Source: Costus lasius
Lineage: Eukaryota > Streptophyta > Magnoliopsida > Zingiberales > Costaceae
DNA length: 64,000 nucleotides
Direction of reading: 5' to 3'
Assembly (NCBI GenBank): GCA_027563935.2
Contig: CM050447.1
Span: 14,104,501-14,168,500, forward strand
Under the pieces are notes generated by a model. It made no database searches and was not told where the DNA came from. It saw only the letters and a list, made by a program, of their open reading frames with translations. A program made the translations under genes and the position numbers. Shown here piece after piece: positions 45,363-57,178 of the stretch; position 1 is the first letter of the stretch, and every line of letters begins with the position of its first letter.

Positions 45363-45685
45363 CTACTGCTGCGAGTGAAGAGGGAGCAGAAGAAGATCAA
45401 GGTTAATGTGGTGGAGGAAGAAGGAGATGGTCGCTGAGCCGGCGATGTTGGACCTGTTGCTCAGCCGCAAAGTAGAGGAGTGGCCAACGGTGGACAGCAA
45501 GATTGCCCAAGGATTCGTGCCGATGCTGGTGGGGAGGAGGACGCGGAAGAACAGAAGATTCTGGTGCACGTGAGGCTCCTCTGAGGACACGCGCTTCGCG
45601 GCGTTGATAGACGCGGCCGCATAGTAGTGGGGTGCGACCAGCGACGGATCGTCAGGATGTCGTCCAACGCCAGGGACTTCCAAAG
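45363..45685 (-). other. Unidentified GC-rich open stretch
   Basis: About 100 codons open on the minus strand with no family recognised, cut at its 5' side by the solo LTR at 45686. It could be a fragment of a gene interrupted by that insertion, or chance in GC-rich DNA. Confidence 0.2.
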
Positions 45686-47472
45686 TGTCACACCCGGTCG
45701 AATCGGTCTAAACATAGCGCTTATCCGTTGTCTCAGGGTCGTCCGACAGAACACCAGAACGCGAACACTCTAGGATTTCCGGCCCCAAATCAGAAATCCT
45801 AATCTCCCAATTTAATTTTATCCTCAAATTACAGTACGCTCAGAACCCTAACCCTAATTTGAAAATTAAAACCCTAAATCGCAAAATACCTCACTGGTCA
45901 AAATTGACCAAGTCAACGCCGCAATCTCAATTCGCAGGATTAATCCCGTTGCTGATGACATCACGCTGATGTCACCTTGAAATTTCGCCGCCTGCAAAAT
46001 TTCCTCGTGCCGCCAATTTTGACTTTGCCGCTTCGATTCCTCACGCTGACGTTTGCCTGACGTCAGCGTTCCGAATTCGATTTCGATTTTGCTCTGCTAT
46101 CGAATTGCGTTGCTGCAGTCAAAATCGGAACAACTCCTTTGTCTTCTTCCTCGACGCGCCGCCTGCGCTCAAGGTCTGCCGTGCGCCGCTACGCTCAGGA
46201 GTTGGCCGAGAAAAGGGGAAGGCTGCCCACCTTCCTTCGACCTCGTCGTCGGCAGTCGCCTGCTGCCGGAAGCTGTTGCCGAAAACACCGAAACAGGGGG
46301 AGGAAAAGGAATATGGAAAGCTTCGTTTTATTCCTCCTAAAACGTTACAAGGTTCCTTTCGACACTGACGACCTCCGTCGTCGGTGCCCCCATCTAGGGC
46401 TGTCCAAACGGTTCGAACCGAACCGATTATGATGGTAATAAACCGAACCCGAACCGAATTAGGTAAAAACCGAACCGAATTATTCGGTTCGGTTCGGTTT
46501 AAACCAATTAAACCAAAATTTATTATATAAATATATATTTAATTTATTTATACTATTATATTATTAATTTTTAATAAAAATAATAATATACTATATTTTA
46601 TATAATTAAAATAATCATATAATATATTTTATATAATTAAAAATAATAATATTTTATATTTTATATAAAAAAAATATTATTATATTTAAAATTGAGTTTG
46701 TTCGGTTCAAACCGAAAACCGAACCGAACCGAACCGAAATTTTTTAACTATTTTAAACCGAATTGAACCGAACCGAACCGAACTGAACTGAACCGAAAAT
46801 TTCGGTTCGATTTTTCGGTTTGACCCGAATTTTGGACACCCCTACCCCCATCCCTCCCTCGCTGGTTACAAGCCCTCACTGCTCACTCTCTCTCTCTTAT
46901 CGGCGCACTCGCCGGAACATCGCCCTCTGGCGGCATCAGTACCCTCCGGTACTAGCATCAGGGGTCTTTGCCCTGGATGGAGCGACGGCGCTCTCGCCGT
47001 CGCCAGTGGTGGCACCTCCGCGCTGCCCTCTGGCTCTGTCGCCTCTGCGCTCTTCCCCCCTGCTTCGTCCGCCTCGTTGGACATATATAGGAAGGACGCT
47101 GCTGTGCTTCCTTGTTGCCACGTCCGCATCCGTCGTCGTCGCGTGGACCAAGCCACCCGCAGATCTCACTCCGTGAGCTCCGCTTCTGCCGTCCGCGCCT
47201 GTCGCTGAAGACCCGCTCGTCCCGCTTTGTTCACGCACGCCTGCGCGAAGCTTGCGAAGGTGACGCTCGTCCGCGTCCTTCGCGTGGAGCCGCCGAGCTC
47301 CCCGCTCGAAGCCACGTCGCTCGCATCCGCTGAAAGGGACAAAATCAGTGAATGGGTCAAAATCCATTTTTGACCACTAAGTAAGGCTCCGCATTGATGT
47401 TTCCATCGTGGGCTTGGACCGCCTCTTGCCCTGATGGGCTTTGGGCTGAACCTGTTGAACTGGGCCCTGACA
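45686..47472 (-). mobile_element. Solo LTR, interrupted by a hAT MITE
   Basis: It begins TGTCACACCCGG (U5 end) and ends GGGCCCTGACA (U3 end) on the plus strand. It is flanked by CAAAG at 45681-45685 and 47473-47477, a clean 5-bp duplication. No primer site or coding region is present, so it is the product of LTR-LTR recombination. Its U5 end and TGACGTCA motifs (near 45955 and 46045-46070) match the other LTRs of this family. Without the nested MITE and its duplication it is about 1.33 kb. Confidence 0.88.
46395..46844. mobile_element. hAT MITE nested in the solo LTR
   Basis: 450 bp, with TAGGGCTGTCCAAA at the left and an inverted TTTTGGACACCCCTA at the right. It is flanked by the perfect 8-bp duplication CCCCCATC (46387-46394 and 46845-46852). 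The subterminal regions are arrays of GGTTCGGTTCGGTT and its complement around an AT-rich core. No coding capacity. Confidence 0.93.
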
Positions 47473-47477
47473 CAAAG

Positions 47478-48285
47478 AATGGTCGATCATCGATGAGATC
47501 TCCAAGCCCAAATGAGCCCAAGCCCAGATCAGTAATGTTGATTTTGTGAATTGATTCATTTATTTTCACTTCTTAATAAAGTTTTATTTGACATAAGCTA
47601 CCAATTGCTTCCTCTTATTCAAGTTAAATTATCTAAAGCTAATTTTAAAAAGAAATGTTACTTTTTAATTATGCAATTTATATAAAGCATAATCAATCTC
47701 GTTAATAATACCTAATTATAATATTTTTTGGTTAAGAGTTGTTTTGGTGAATTATTATATCGCATCATTAAAAAAATAATTAGAATTATGTACATATTAT
47801 ATTTAGATAATTTTTAATATAAATAAATTATTACAATCATAAATAATTAATCCTACAACCCATAGATATGTATTAAAATGCACTTTCTATATTTCATCAT
47901 TCCATCAATCAAAGTATAATTTAATTTTAAATATTATACATAATATTTATAAAGTTCACATTTAATAATAATTATTTATTAGTTTAAATAACATAAAATT
48001 TTTATTTATATATTTAATTAAATTAATATTTTACATTTTATTGCTTTGCTAACAATTAATTTGTTAATTATTTTTTAATAATTTATTTATAAGATTATTA
48101 TATTTGTTTTTATATATTTTTTATTCAGACATTATATTTTTAAATAAAATATCAATGAGCACAAATGCAATGAATTTTTATTAAAATATTTTATTTGCTA
48201 GATAATTATATTAATTTTTACATATAAAAAATGTTACATATATTTAATTATATATGTTTAGTAAAAGAATATAAAGCGCACTAAG
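47478..48285 (+). other. Very AT-rich intergenic DNA
   Basis: No gene, transposon end or RNA gene was recognised. Mostly TA/AAT low-complexity sequence. Confidence 0.55.
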
Positions 48286-49588
48286 TAGGATTGACAGGTT
48301 GTTTTTTAGTGAATGCTGTATTACCGAACCAAATTATAGATAATCTGAGTACTTATTAATTGGATTCGGATATATATATATATATACATATAACTAGTAT
48401 ACAAGTATATGATCCAATAACTAATCAGAAACTTTCTAACCCACTAACCCGGTAAGAAATAGGAAGTAGGTTCTAATATCTAAACCCATTAACCCATTAA
48501 CCCATTAAATAACCCAAAATCATAAATTCTAAACTATTCTCGATTCTCTTTATTATTCTCTCATTCTCAAAACCCTCGACAGACGGCTACAACCATCGCT
48601 ATTCTCTATAACCCAAACCCTGCGTAGCCGCCACTTTGTTTCACAGCCAGTTCGCCGCCACTCGCCAAGACGAGTTGAGGACGCCGGCGCCGAGCACTAA
48701 GTCAGCCCGCAAACCTTTCCCTGTCGCCGCTTCTTCGCCTCTAGTTTGCCGCTTTGCCGCCACTCGCCAAGATGAGTTGAGGACGCAGGACGCCGACGCC
48801 GAGCACTTAGCCCGGCCGCAAACCTTCCCTTGTTGCCGCCAGTTTGCCGCTTCGCCGTCACTCGCCAAGACGAGTTGAAGACACTGACGCCGACCACTTG
48901 CCAGTCCGCCAACCCTTTCCTTGTCGCTGCCATTTTCCAGCCCACTTGTTCACTCATATTGACCATCGAGTACTCATCTTCTAAGCAACAGTGAGTGATT
49001 TGGTGTGTAAAGCCTTACATATCTCATTGAAATTGAAAATTAGTGGTTGTTTATTTTATTATGATATTTATTTGAGATAATGTAGAACACAGTTTATATT
49101 AAACTTGTGCTGAAAAGTAAAAACTTTAGCTTTAGATTATTTTGTTGTGTTATTTTATTTGCATGTTTTAAGTTTGTTGTGCTATTTTATTTGCTTGTTT
49201 TAAGTTTGTTGTGCTATTGTATTTATGCTATTTTATTTATGTGCAAAAAACTAAGCTTTTTATATATTTATGTAGCAATATAATTTTTAGTTGGGTTAGT
49301 GAGTACCCGTTTTACCATATCCAAAATTTGAGCATTAATAGGGTTGATTACCTAAATTTTATTCGGCTAACCGAGTGTACAATAAGAAATTTAATAAGAT
49401 AGTATTCTAAGTCAGATATTTCAGGTTTGGGTAGTAAATGAGTAGTTAAATTTTTAATAAGGTCGGGTTTGAGTAGGGGCTTTAGAAAAATATCGAGTAG
49501 TTAATCGGGTATAGGTAGTAGAAGATTTTTTTCGGGTTCGAGTATGGGTAGCATTAAAAAAGCGATACTCTATCCATTGTCATTCCTA
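48286..49588. mobile_element. Candidate non-autonomous hAT-like element
   Basis: TAGGATTGACA at the left and TGTCATTCCTA at the right are inverted with two mismatches. The subterminal regions carry ACCCATTAACCC and GGGTTCGAGTATGGGTA motifs as in other plant hAT elements. The flanking 8 bp (GCACTAAG versus ACATTGAG) match at only about five positions, so the ends are unproven. The interior holds a three-copy repeat and no transposase. Confidence 0.45.
48655..48940 (+). repeat. Three tandem copies of a ~100-bp GC-rich unit
   Basis: CACTCGCCAAGACGAGTTGA recurs at about 48659, 48761 and 48859, followed each time by GACGCCGACGCCGAGCACT-like and CCCGCAAACC-like blocks. It gives open frames by composition. 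Confidence 0.85.
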
Positions 49589-51496
49589 ACATTGAGCAAC
49601 TCAGTACAATTTACTGAGTGCAATTTGTGTATGTATTTACTAAATTAATATAAGTTGCCGAAACAATATAAGTGCAATCGATTGGTTCTAAAGTAATCTC
49701 TTTTCATTTGCAACTCGTGAGTCTAGATGGTGTTTATATTCATTTTTTTTTTGGCCAGCAACATGATTTTAGGGTTTTGGTGCCTCAAAATTGCATGAAA
49801 AATCATGATTTTAGGATTAGTCTTTCTCGCCTCCACCGCCTTGCCCGTTCACCTCTGCCGCCGTCAGAGCCCTTTCTTGCTTGCAATTGCTGGACGCAGC
49901 TGCTGCTGCTCATCGTGTGGATAAACCACCTTGCTTCATTAAATCCTCCAAAATGGTTGAGAAAACAACAATATCTGAACTATTATGTGACTATTTGTTC
50001 GATATCCGCTGCTGCCTAACATTTATCAGCTAAATTTTATTGACTGCAATACTGCGTGAATCATGCATGAGATGAATGACAATCAAGCATGCCATATTAT
50101 TACTATTATGTGACCATTGCAACATTTAGCAATTTTATCACGATGAGAAATGTCTACACAAATCGTGGTGAGAAATTTCATCAGGTTATTAACTACATAC
50201 CTGAACTATTACAACATTTTCTTGGTGTAATTTTTATATTGTGTTCATGTGATTAGTTTGTTGTAGAATTAATCTCTAATTTTAACAAATTGCAATGTTT
50301 TTTTTACATAATTTCTTTTAAGATGGAATATAATACACACAAATCAGGAAAGACTATTTGGAATTTTTCTACCACCTTTTTTATATATTTGTGTTACACT
50401 TGTTGAATAAAATATGAGACATAGTCCACATTTTAATGTGCAAAGTTGGAAATATGTTGGGGAAAAATTTCAATAGCATATAAGGCCAAATTGAAAAATC
50501 AGTTGGATCAACTAAAGGTTGTTTGAAAATTATGAAAAAAATTAAAGAGAAGAAAGACTAGATTTAGTTGGAATCTCTGGTTAAAAACAATGGATGAACC
50601 AGCAAATTGGTGGGAGATACTACCTGATTTACATATTATGACTATAGAACTTAGGTGAAAATGTGTTTGCAATGATGACATTGCATAACTATATTAGCGG
50701 ACTACCGTGTATGATGTAGTTTTTCAAGATGTTAATGTTGACCCTAAGTTAATGGAGGAAGAAAATTTGTTGTATGGTGAAGAAGCAAATTAGTCACATC
50801 AAGATAATTATAATGAGGTGGATAATATTCGTTATCAAATTTCACCTTAATGGAATTCAGAAATTTTTTATTGTATTTTTATATATGTGTCAAATGTGAC
50901 CTTAAACTTATGATTGAATGAGACCATTTATCATTTTAACCTACATATGAATGTTTGTGATATTTTGTTATTTAACAAATGATTTTAATTATTATATAGT
51001 TTTTTGCATAACAATAATTTGTAGTGCTTCTTCTAACAGCAATCTATAGTGTTTTCATATTAATAATATGCTTTTGACCCCCTACAACATAACACTTTTC
51101 TAACCTACAACATAGAAATTGTACTATACTCCCAAACAGACCCTATATCTATATCTACACTTCCTATGGAATTCTTGTGGTGACGTTGCCAACTATTGAC
51201 TATTGCAAACTTGCTCGGTGATTTAGTGTGTGCTTCGATTGTTACTGCTTTCAACCATCCAGATTTTAGGTCTAAGCTTCGATTTGTGCTTCAGGTTTTT
51301 TTTGTTAATTTTTTAGATGCTTTTTGTTTTTAGTATTGATTCCTCGTACGTTGTACTCTCTCTGTGTGTTTATGTTGAAATTGACATTAAGCCATTTTTT
51401 GAACATGGTAAACTTTTCTAAATTTTCTTTTTTACTAGATAGAACGGTTTTGTTTTGGCTCGATTTGGAAGTTGCTGACTTTAGGCAGGAAAAGCA
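49589..51496 (+). other. Intergenic region with transposon debris and the PPAN promoter
   Basis: Mostly AT-rich. It holds a degenerate Harbinger-like fragment at 50640-50795 and ends in the leader of the Peter Pan-like gene. Nothing else was recognised. Confidence 0.5.
50640..50795 (+). pseudogene. PIF/Harbinger-like transposase C-terminal fragment (degenerate)
   Basis: Frame-shifted reading gives MTLHNYI, as in the 'C-x-LHNFIR' end of DDE_Tnp_4 transposases, then TTVYDVVFQDVNVDP and an acidic tail MEEENLLYGEEAN. There are stops and at least one frameshift, and the rest of the domain is not recognisable. Only remnant quality. Confidence 0.5.
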
Positions 51497-54400
51497 ATGG
51501 CTCGATTGAAGAATGTAAGCTCTCAATCCGTCACCCTATCTCGAGCACTTACCTTTGTTTTTTGCCATCTTATTTGTTCTGGAATTTGTTTGGTTTGGGT
51601 TTTGATTACAGAAGAAGAGGAAGGCACCCATGAAAGCGCCCGTGCAGGTATTGAAGAATCAACCAAGCGTGGATCAGATAACTGGTCAAAAGATCCCTAA
51701 GAGCTTTGTTTTCTCGAGGGGAAGGTTGCCAGCTCCACTCAAACAATTGGAATTGGATCTTCGAAAGCTTATGCTTCCTCACACAGCTTTAAAATTAAAG
51801 GTTATTCTGATCCCTCTTCCCTAGTCACTATATTGAGATTTTTATTTAGGTTATGTTTCAAAGGCTTGATTTTTTTTTTTTTTTTTTTTTTTTTTGCATA
51901 TCATAAAGTTCCTTTTAGCAATCAGCTATTTCATTAAGATTTCTTGCCATTGATGATTGCTTTCAATAAGATTTCTTGCCTTTGGTATCAATCACGTCAT
52001 ATCCTGTAGCTATATATTTAAATCCAACCATATATCTTTGAGTGTTTCTTCGGGTTAAATCAGAAAATGCATGTTAACGTTGTAACATCTTCTCAATTTT
52101 CTGCAATTTGGTTATGCACGCAAGCCCCAAGGTAGTTGTACTAAATAATTTGCAATCTACCTAATTTGTTGATTTATTTGTTTGCTTGAAATAGGAAAAG
52201 AAACGGAATAAGCTTAAGGATTTTCTAAATGTCGCGGGGCCTATGGGAGTGACTCATTTTCTCATGTTGTCACATCCAAAGAGCATTCCCCACTTGCGAG
52301 TTGCAAGGACGCCTCAAGGTCCAACACTTACTTTTGAAATACAAGAATACTCATTGGCTCATGATATTGCTCAATCTCAGTCTCGTCCAAGCTGTCCTAA
52401 GGAAATATTCAACAACTCCCCGCTGGTAAGTGCATAGTTTTAGCGCTTTCATATAGCATAAGGCATCGTTATTTATTAGCTTAATATATGGTGTCATAAT
52501 CACGCCCTTTATGGATGATGCTTATTTCACTATATTTGCTTTCTTTTCATTTCATATCTGTTCATTTTACTTGTATCTTTATATAATTTATGTCTTTCGT
52601 GTATATGTTATATCCTATACAGATAGTGCTATCTGGTTTTGGCGGTGGAGGTCAGCACCTGAAGCTCGCAACAATCATGTTTCAGAACATATTCCCGGCC
52701 ATTGATATAAATACTGTAGATACTGAAGCAAAACTTGATATCTGTCTCTCATTTTCAATTTTTGTTACAATTCAACTTGCATCAAATTTCTTCATATAAC
52801 GTATTCTATCACAGGTTAAACTTTCATCTTGTCGGAGGATTGTTTTATTAAACTATAACACTGAAACAAAGCTTGTTGACTTTCGGCATTATTTGATCCG
52901 TTTACAACCTGTTGGCATCTCTCGGAGGATTAGGAAATTTGTTCAAAAGCATGAGGTACCAGATTTGAGGAATCTCCAGGATGTTAGTGAATTTGTCACC
53001 AAGTAAGAGTTAAATCAATTTTTAACTAATTATTAGCTTGTTTACTTCAAGATATCTGGAATACGAGCATACTCGTTTTTAACTGATTATTCTTAAGCTA
53101 TGTAGAGAGCTTCTTTCTCTATGTGACCAATTCGATACCTATCAATAGAGATGAGACAACTCAAATCATTCAAGAATGAATTTTGAACGCTTTATTTATT
53201 GTTAAATGCACTTAAAATTTGAATCCCATTAAAGTTTAAAACAACAATGCTGTCCATAGGTTGTCTTGCAGACGTCTATGTTAGACATGCTCAATCTTTT
53301 GTTTATCATATGCTTGTATGACTGTTGCTTTATCGAAAGAGAAAAGATTAGTAATCTATTATATAGTAAAAAACCAAAATCATTAACTGCTATTGTTGTT
53401 CAGATTCCTTCAGTTCTACATAATATTGATTTCTATGTTAAAAATGGAGTTGGATTACGATTATTTGTTCAAAGGAGCTTGTGATATTAATTGCTTCTGT
53501 TTGTGATTGTCCCATCTCATATTGTTCTAAATTATTTGCTATCAATTAATTCTAGCTAGATTCTTATGTTCTCTTGCGAGTTCTGTGTCCTTAACAAGTT
53601 TAGTTTGTAATCCTTCGTATTTCTGTATAATATATAGAGCACATGTCTATTGATTTTATCGGTGTTTTATGACTCTTAGCTATGTTAGATTCTTATCAAA
53701 ACTTCAGAAGGTGGACATTTATCTTACAACTCGGTATGCTATTTTAGTGCTGAACGCTGGAACAATATAAGAAATGAATTATTTTTTTTATGATGCTAAT
53801 GCTTTGTGAATTATTTCATGATTATAGGGCTGGATATGGATCCGAAAGTGAAGCTGATGAGGAATTAGCAACTGTAAGTTTGGCAAGTGATGTTGGCAGA
53901 GTAAATCGCACTTCTAGCAGAAGTGCTGTTAGGCTTCAGGAAATTGGACCTAGGATGACTCTTCGTTTGGTCAAAGTTGAAGAAGGGTTATGCTCTGGAA
54001 GCACCATATTCACTGAATTTGGTATGTTTACTTATAGTCCAAAAATACACTTGCCCTAATTTCTCTTTTACAGGTGTCATTGAAAACTAGTAATGCTTTC
54101 TATATTTGCTTGGTCCTGAGTCAGCTCTCTGATTTCAATCATTTAACTAATCATGTGGTTTTTTACTTCTCTATAATTATCAACTCTAGCCTTGTTTTTA
54201 TGTGAGTCTATTTGTGCAATTTTTTTCATTGGTGATAGTGAAACTTAAGCTTTTTCTTAACTCCCAAAATTTTACTTGGTTGTGATTTGCCTAATATAAA
54301 TGTGATGGACAAAATTTGTTTAATTAGTTTTAAAGTTTTTTGGTGCTTATTATTAGCATTTGTTTTAACAATTACAAAATACTCATGTTCCTTTCAAAAC

Positions 54401-54808
54401 TTAGCTATACCTGTGGATTTTTCTTGAGTTTACGGTTTAGTTGTTGACCTTCTAGATATGTAGCTAGAATGAGTATATTTCATATATAACATAAATCCCT
54501 CATATATTGTCATTAGAATTATTATTTATCTACGTTTCTTTCTAGCTTCTCTATCTCTAGAATAGAAAATTCTATTATGACGAAAAGTTTCGCTACTTGT
54601 ACTCTGTTTCATGGAAATATTTTAGAGAGTAAATACCTGTTTTGGAAAAGCTTTCTACTCTTAAAATGATCAATCTTTCTTCTTATTGGATTGATCTTGA
54701 TTGATACAATAATATTCATCTTGCTACGCAATTTGTTTAATTTCTTTTGTATCATCTATTCAAGGAAAAGAAGTCGATGATCCCCATATAGATGCTGAAG
54801 AAGACTAA
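51497..54808 (+). CDS. PPAN: Peter Pan-like / SSF1-type Brix-domain ribosome assembly protein (seven exons)
   Basis: Exons: 51497-51514, 51612-51800, 52195-52425, 52623-52715, 52815-53002, 53828-54021, 54765-54808. They sum to 957 nt, 318 codons plus TAA, all in phase. After a basic N-terminus come KSFVFSRG, DLRKLMLPHTA, the Brix core FLNVAGPMGVTHFLML, RVARTPQGPTLTF, LKLATIMFQNIFPAIDINTV, RRIVLLNYN, LIRLQPVGISRRIRKF and IGPRMTLRLVKVEEGLC. That order is diagnostic of SSF/Peter Pan proteins, which act in nucleolar 60S subunit assembly with 27S pre-rRNA. The C-terminus is short: it ends soon after the Brix domain in DPHIDAEED, without the long Lys/Glu-rich tail of many homologues. A T26 run lies in intron 2. 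The last exon and 3' UTR are copied at 62066 onward. Confidence 0.95.
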
Positions 54809-57099
54809 TATCCGTAACCTTCCGTATCTAAAGCTATTTGTGGTGGTACGGAAAGCTAAAGCATGCTGGAGATGTACAATTAGCCAACCGACTCTATTCT
54901 TTGCATTGTTTTGGTGGAAAGTTAAATCTAAAAGATGTATAAGATTACATGTGCTTTTTGGCTGAGTTTCTTTAGAAGGTTAAGTTGGTGGATAATTCAA
55001 TGCAAATGATGTGCGTAGAAAGAAATAGAACTGACATGAGTTACTGTTTCAATAGAACTTTACGGGATGAAAAATAGTTGAGAATGCTATGAATCATGAT
55101 ACTAATGAATTTTTCTGAATTTTGGTGCTCAGCACTAACAATAGCAAGTTCCCATCGCTAGAAATTACTGCTTTGTATTTACTTTCTATTTAGGGTAAAT
55201 TCCCTAAATTTAAATGGTGTATGTTTTTTGCAGTTCATATCGGCACTGTTCATGCGATTTCCCTTGGAATTAATTGTTTATTTAATTAATAAGAATTAAT
55301 CAGAATATATTATATGTATCTCAAAGGGAGAAAAATACTGCACAATTGTGATAGATTGATAAGTTCATAAAAAGTGTTTATAAGCCAAATTTAAGTGTTT
55401 CCATAAAAAAAACGTCTCCTATATCATTATAAGCTTACATCTAAAAGCGTTAATAAGCCAAATTAAGTTCCTCCTTTTCTCTTATTTTTTTCACTCTCAA
55501 ATTTGATTTGATAACTACTAATGAAAAGGTTAAATGAGCAGAAAAGGATTTAATTTATATATCTATAATATAATAAGCTAGAATTATGGTTTAGTAGATC
55601 AAGCAGCCTTTTGAATCTCCGCTTAAATTTAAGATGTGGTTTATGCATGACTTGTCTTGCAATGCATGTTTGACCAACCTACTGCAACTTGTGTTTAAGG
55701 ATAAGGGCATACACTAAAAAATGGAAAAACTTTGCTAGAAATTTACTTAGGTGTGATACTTGGTTTAATCTGATATAAAAAAAAATGAGAGAAGAAATAT
55801 AATAATATATAAGGTCAAGAGCTTACTATATTATTAGTTGATTTTCTTATTAAGCAATTCATACAAATTGTACGAGGGAAGATTTTACTTTAGGCATATG
55901 GTAAGGGTTTTGAAATTGTCATTAAATCGGGCTCATGTATACCTACTAAAAATAATGCTAGGCTATCAGTTAAATCTTGAGCTCTATGAGAATGTGAGGG
56001 TGACTTAAATATAACCAAACTAAAATGTATGGTTTGGTTTAAAGTTAGTTTTGATATATAAGTCAGATTGATTAGGTTGACAGACGTCCTCCAAAACTAT
56101 AGAGAAAAGTTGAGAAAGAAAAGCAGATTTAAAATCACAAAATCAACTCAATTTTAATTACTTTTGAAGGCTTAATAAAACGAGCAAAAATTGAAATTCT
56201 ACGCGCCACTCACGCACAGATGAAATCACACAAATTGTACAATGCCATTCAATCTGTGTCCTATGCTAGCCAAACTATTAAAATGAACTGCGTGCTTGCT
56301 CATTTGACGAACCATGATCAAGGGCAGAATGTGACCTTGTAGTCGGTTCCAGTAGGGCAGGTGAACATGCTGCTTGCGTCATCCTTGGGGTAGCTGTACG
56401 CGTCCGGGCAAAGTTCCTTGAAGAACCTGGAGTAGTCTGTGGCGTTGCAGGCGCCGGAGTTGCAGCAGTACTCTTCCGTCTTGAAAACAGTGCACGGGTT
56501 ATAGCACCCTGCCGATGCCGCCGTCAGCACGTCCGGGCACTGCCCCACGATGTCTGCAGCGCACGCTCGAATATTGATTTCCATGGAAATACCCGTGTTG
56601 GGGCTGTAGATGTCCGCGGTGCAGCAGTACTCGTCCGTCGTTAACGCCGTGCACGGGTTGCTGCACCCTCTCGGCATCCTCAGCGCCGACGGGCACTGCC
56701 CCACGATGTCCGCGGCGCAGCGCACGCGGCGGCAGCTGCTGTCGGTGGGGCTGAACTCCATGGGCACGTTGAAGCCGTCCACGTTGGAGATGTCAAAGAA
56801 ATCGAGGTTGTTGAACTGGTTCAGCGCGAACTCCGCCAGCGTGTTGGGTGGGCTGCCGTAGCCCTGGCAATGGAGAAGTCCGCCGCAGTCGCCTGTCAGG
56901 CAACTCCCGCGCCCACTGCCTTCGAAGGAGCAGCCCGTGCGCCCCCAGATGCGGCCGCCTGTGGTGCCGGGGTTCACGTTGATGGTCCAGGACTGGCCCC
57001 GGTTGAGCTGGATGCCGCCTCCGGGGACGGCCGCGGCCCAAACTGTGTAGGTGCAGCTGTTCGAGATCTCGAAGGTGGCTGCGTGGGACAGGGGAAGCA
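54682..57099. repeat. Segmental duplication, copy 1
   Basis: It is nearly identical to 62066-63757 apart from a 734-bp block (55287-56020) absent from copy 2. It spans the last PPAN intron end and exon, the intergenic region and the thaumatin-like gene up to its signal-peptide codons. Only scattered substitutions and small indels separate the copies. Confidence 0.95.
54809..56317. other. Region between PPAN and the thaumatin-like gene
   Basis: It holds the PPAN 3' UTR and the 3' UTR of the minus-strand thaumatin gene. The middle block 55287-56020 is present only here and not in copy 2. It shows no terminal inverted repeats or target duplication, and its borders share a TAA/TTAA microhomology, which fits a deletion from copy 2. 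Confidence 0.6.
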
Positions 57100-57121
57100 A
57101 GAACAGGAGTACGATCAGCAT
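56318..57121 (-). CDS. Thaumatin-like protein (PR-5 family) with internal repeat
   Basis: 267 codons from the Met at 57121. An earlier Met at 57175 is also in frame and may be the start. The N-terminus [14 protein letters not shown] is a signal peptide cut before ATFEI. The mature part has [78 protein letters not shown] and VTFCP, the standard thaumatin order. The fold is a secreted, disulfide-rich beta barrel; members are defence-related or bind polysaccharide. It has 22 cysteines instead of 16 because the segment [10 protein letters not shown]...EYCC occurs twice (135-167 and 187-220). Upstream the frame stays open into Copia integrase sequence (to 57670). No frame break, so it may be expressed. 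Confidence 0.9.
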   Translation of the reverse strand: MLIVLLFLLPLSHAATFEISNSCTYTVWAAAVPGGGIQLNRGQSWTINVNPGTTGGRIWGRTGCSFEGSGRGSCLTGDCGGLLHCQGYGSPPNTLAEFALNQFNNLDFFDISNVDGFNVPMEFSPTDSSCRRVRCAADIVGQCPSALRMPRGCSNPCTALTTDEYCCTADIYSPNTGISMEINIRACAADIVGQCPDVLTAASAGCYNPCTVFKTEEYCCNSGACNATDYSRFFKELCPDAYSYPKDDASSMFTCPTGTDYKVTFCP

Positions 57122-57178
57122 CAGGCCAAAAAGAGAGAGGAATCTGCATGTGAAAGAGAAGAGTCCGAGCAACATCAA

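Noticed and set aside
48636..48966. Open frames with repeated FAATRQDELRT-like segments
   Set aside because: The repetition follows the ~100-bp DNA repeat and both strands are open, so it is not a repeat protein.
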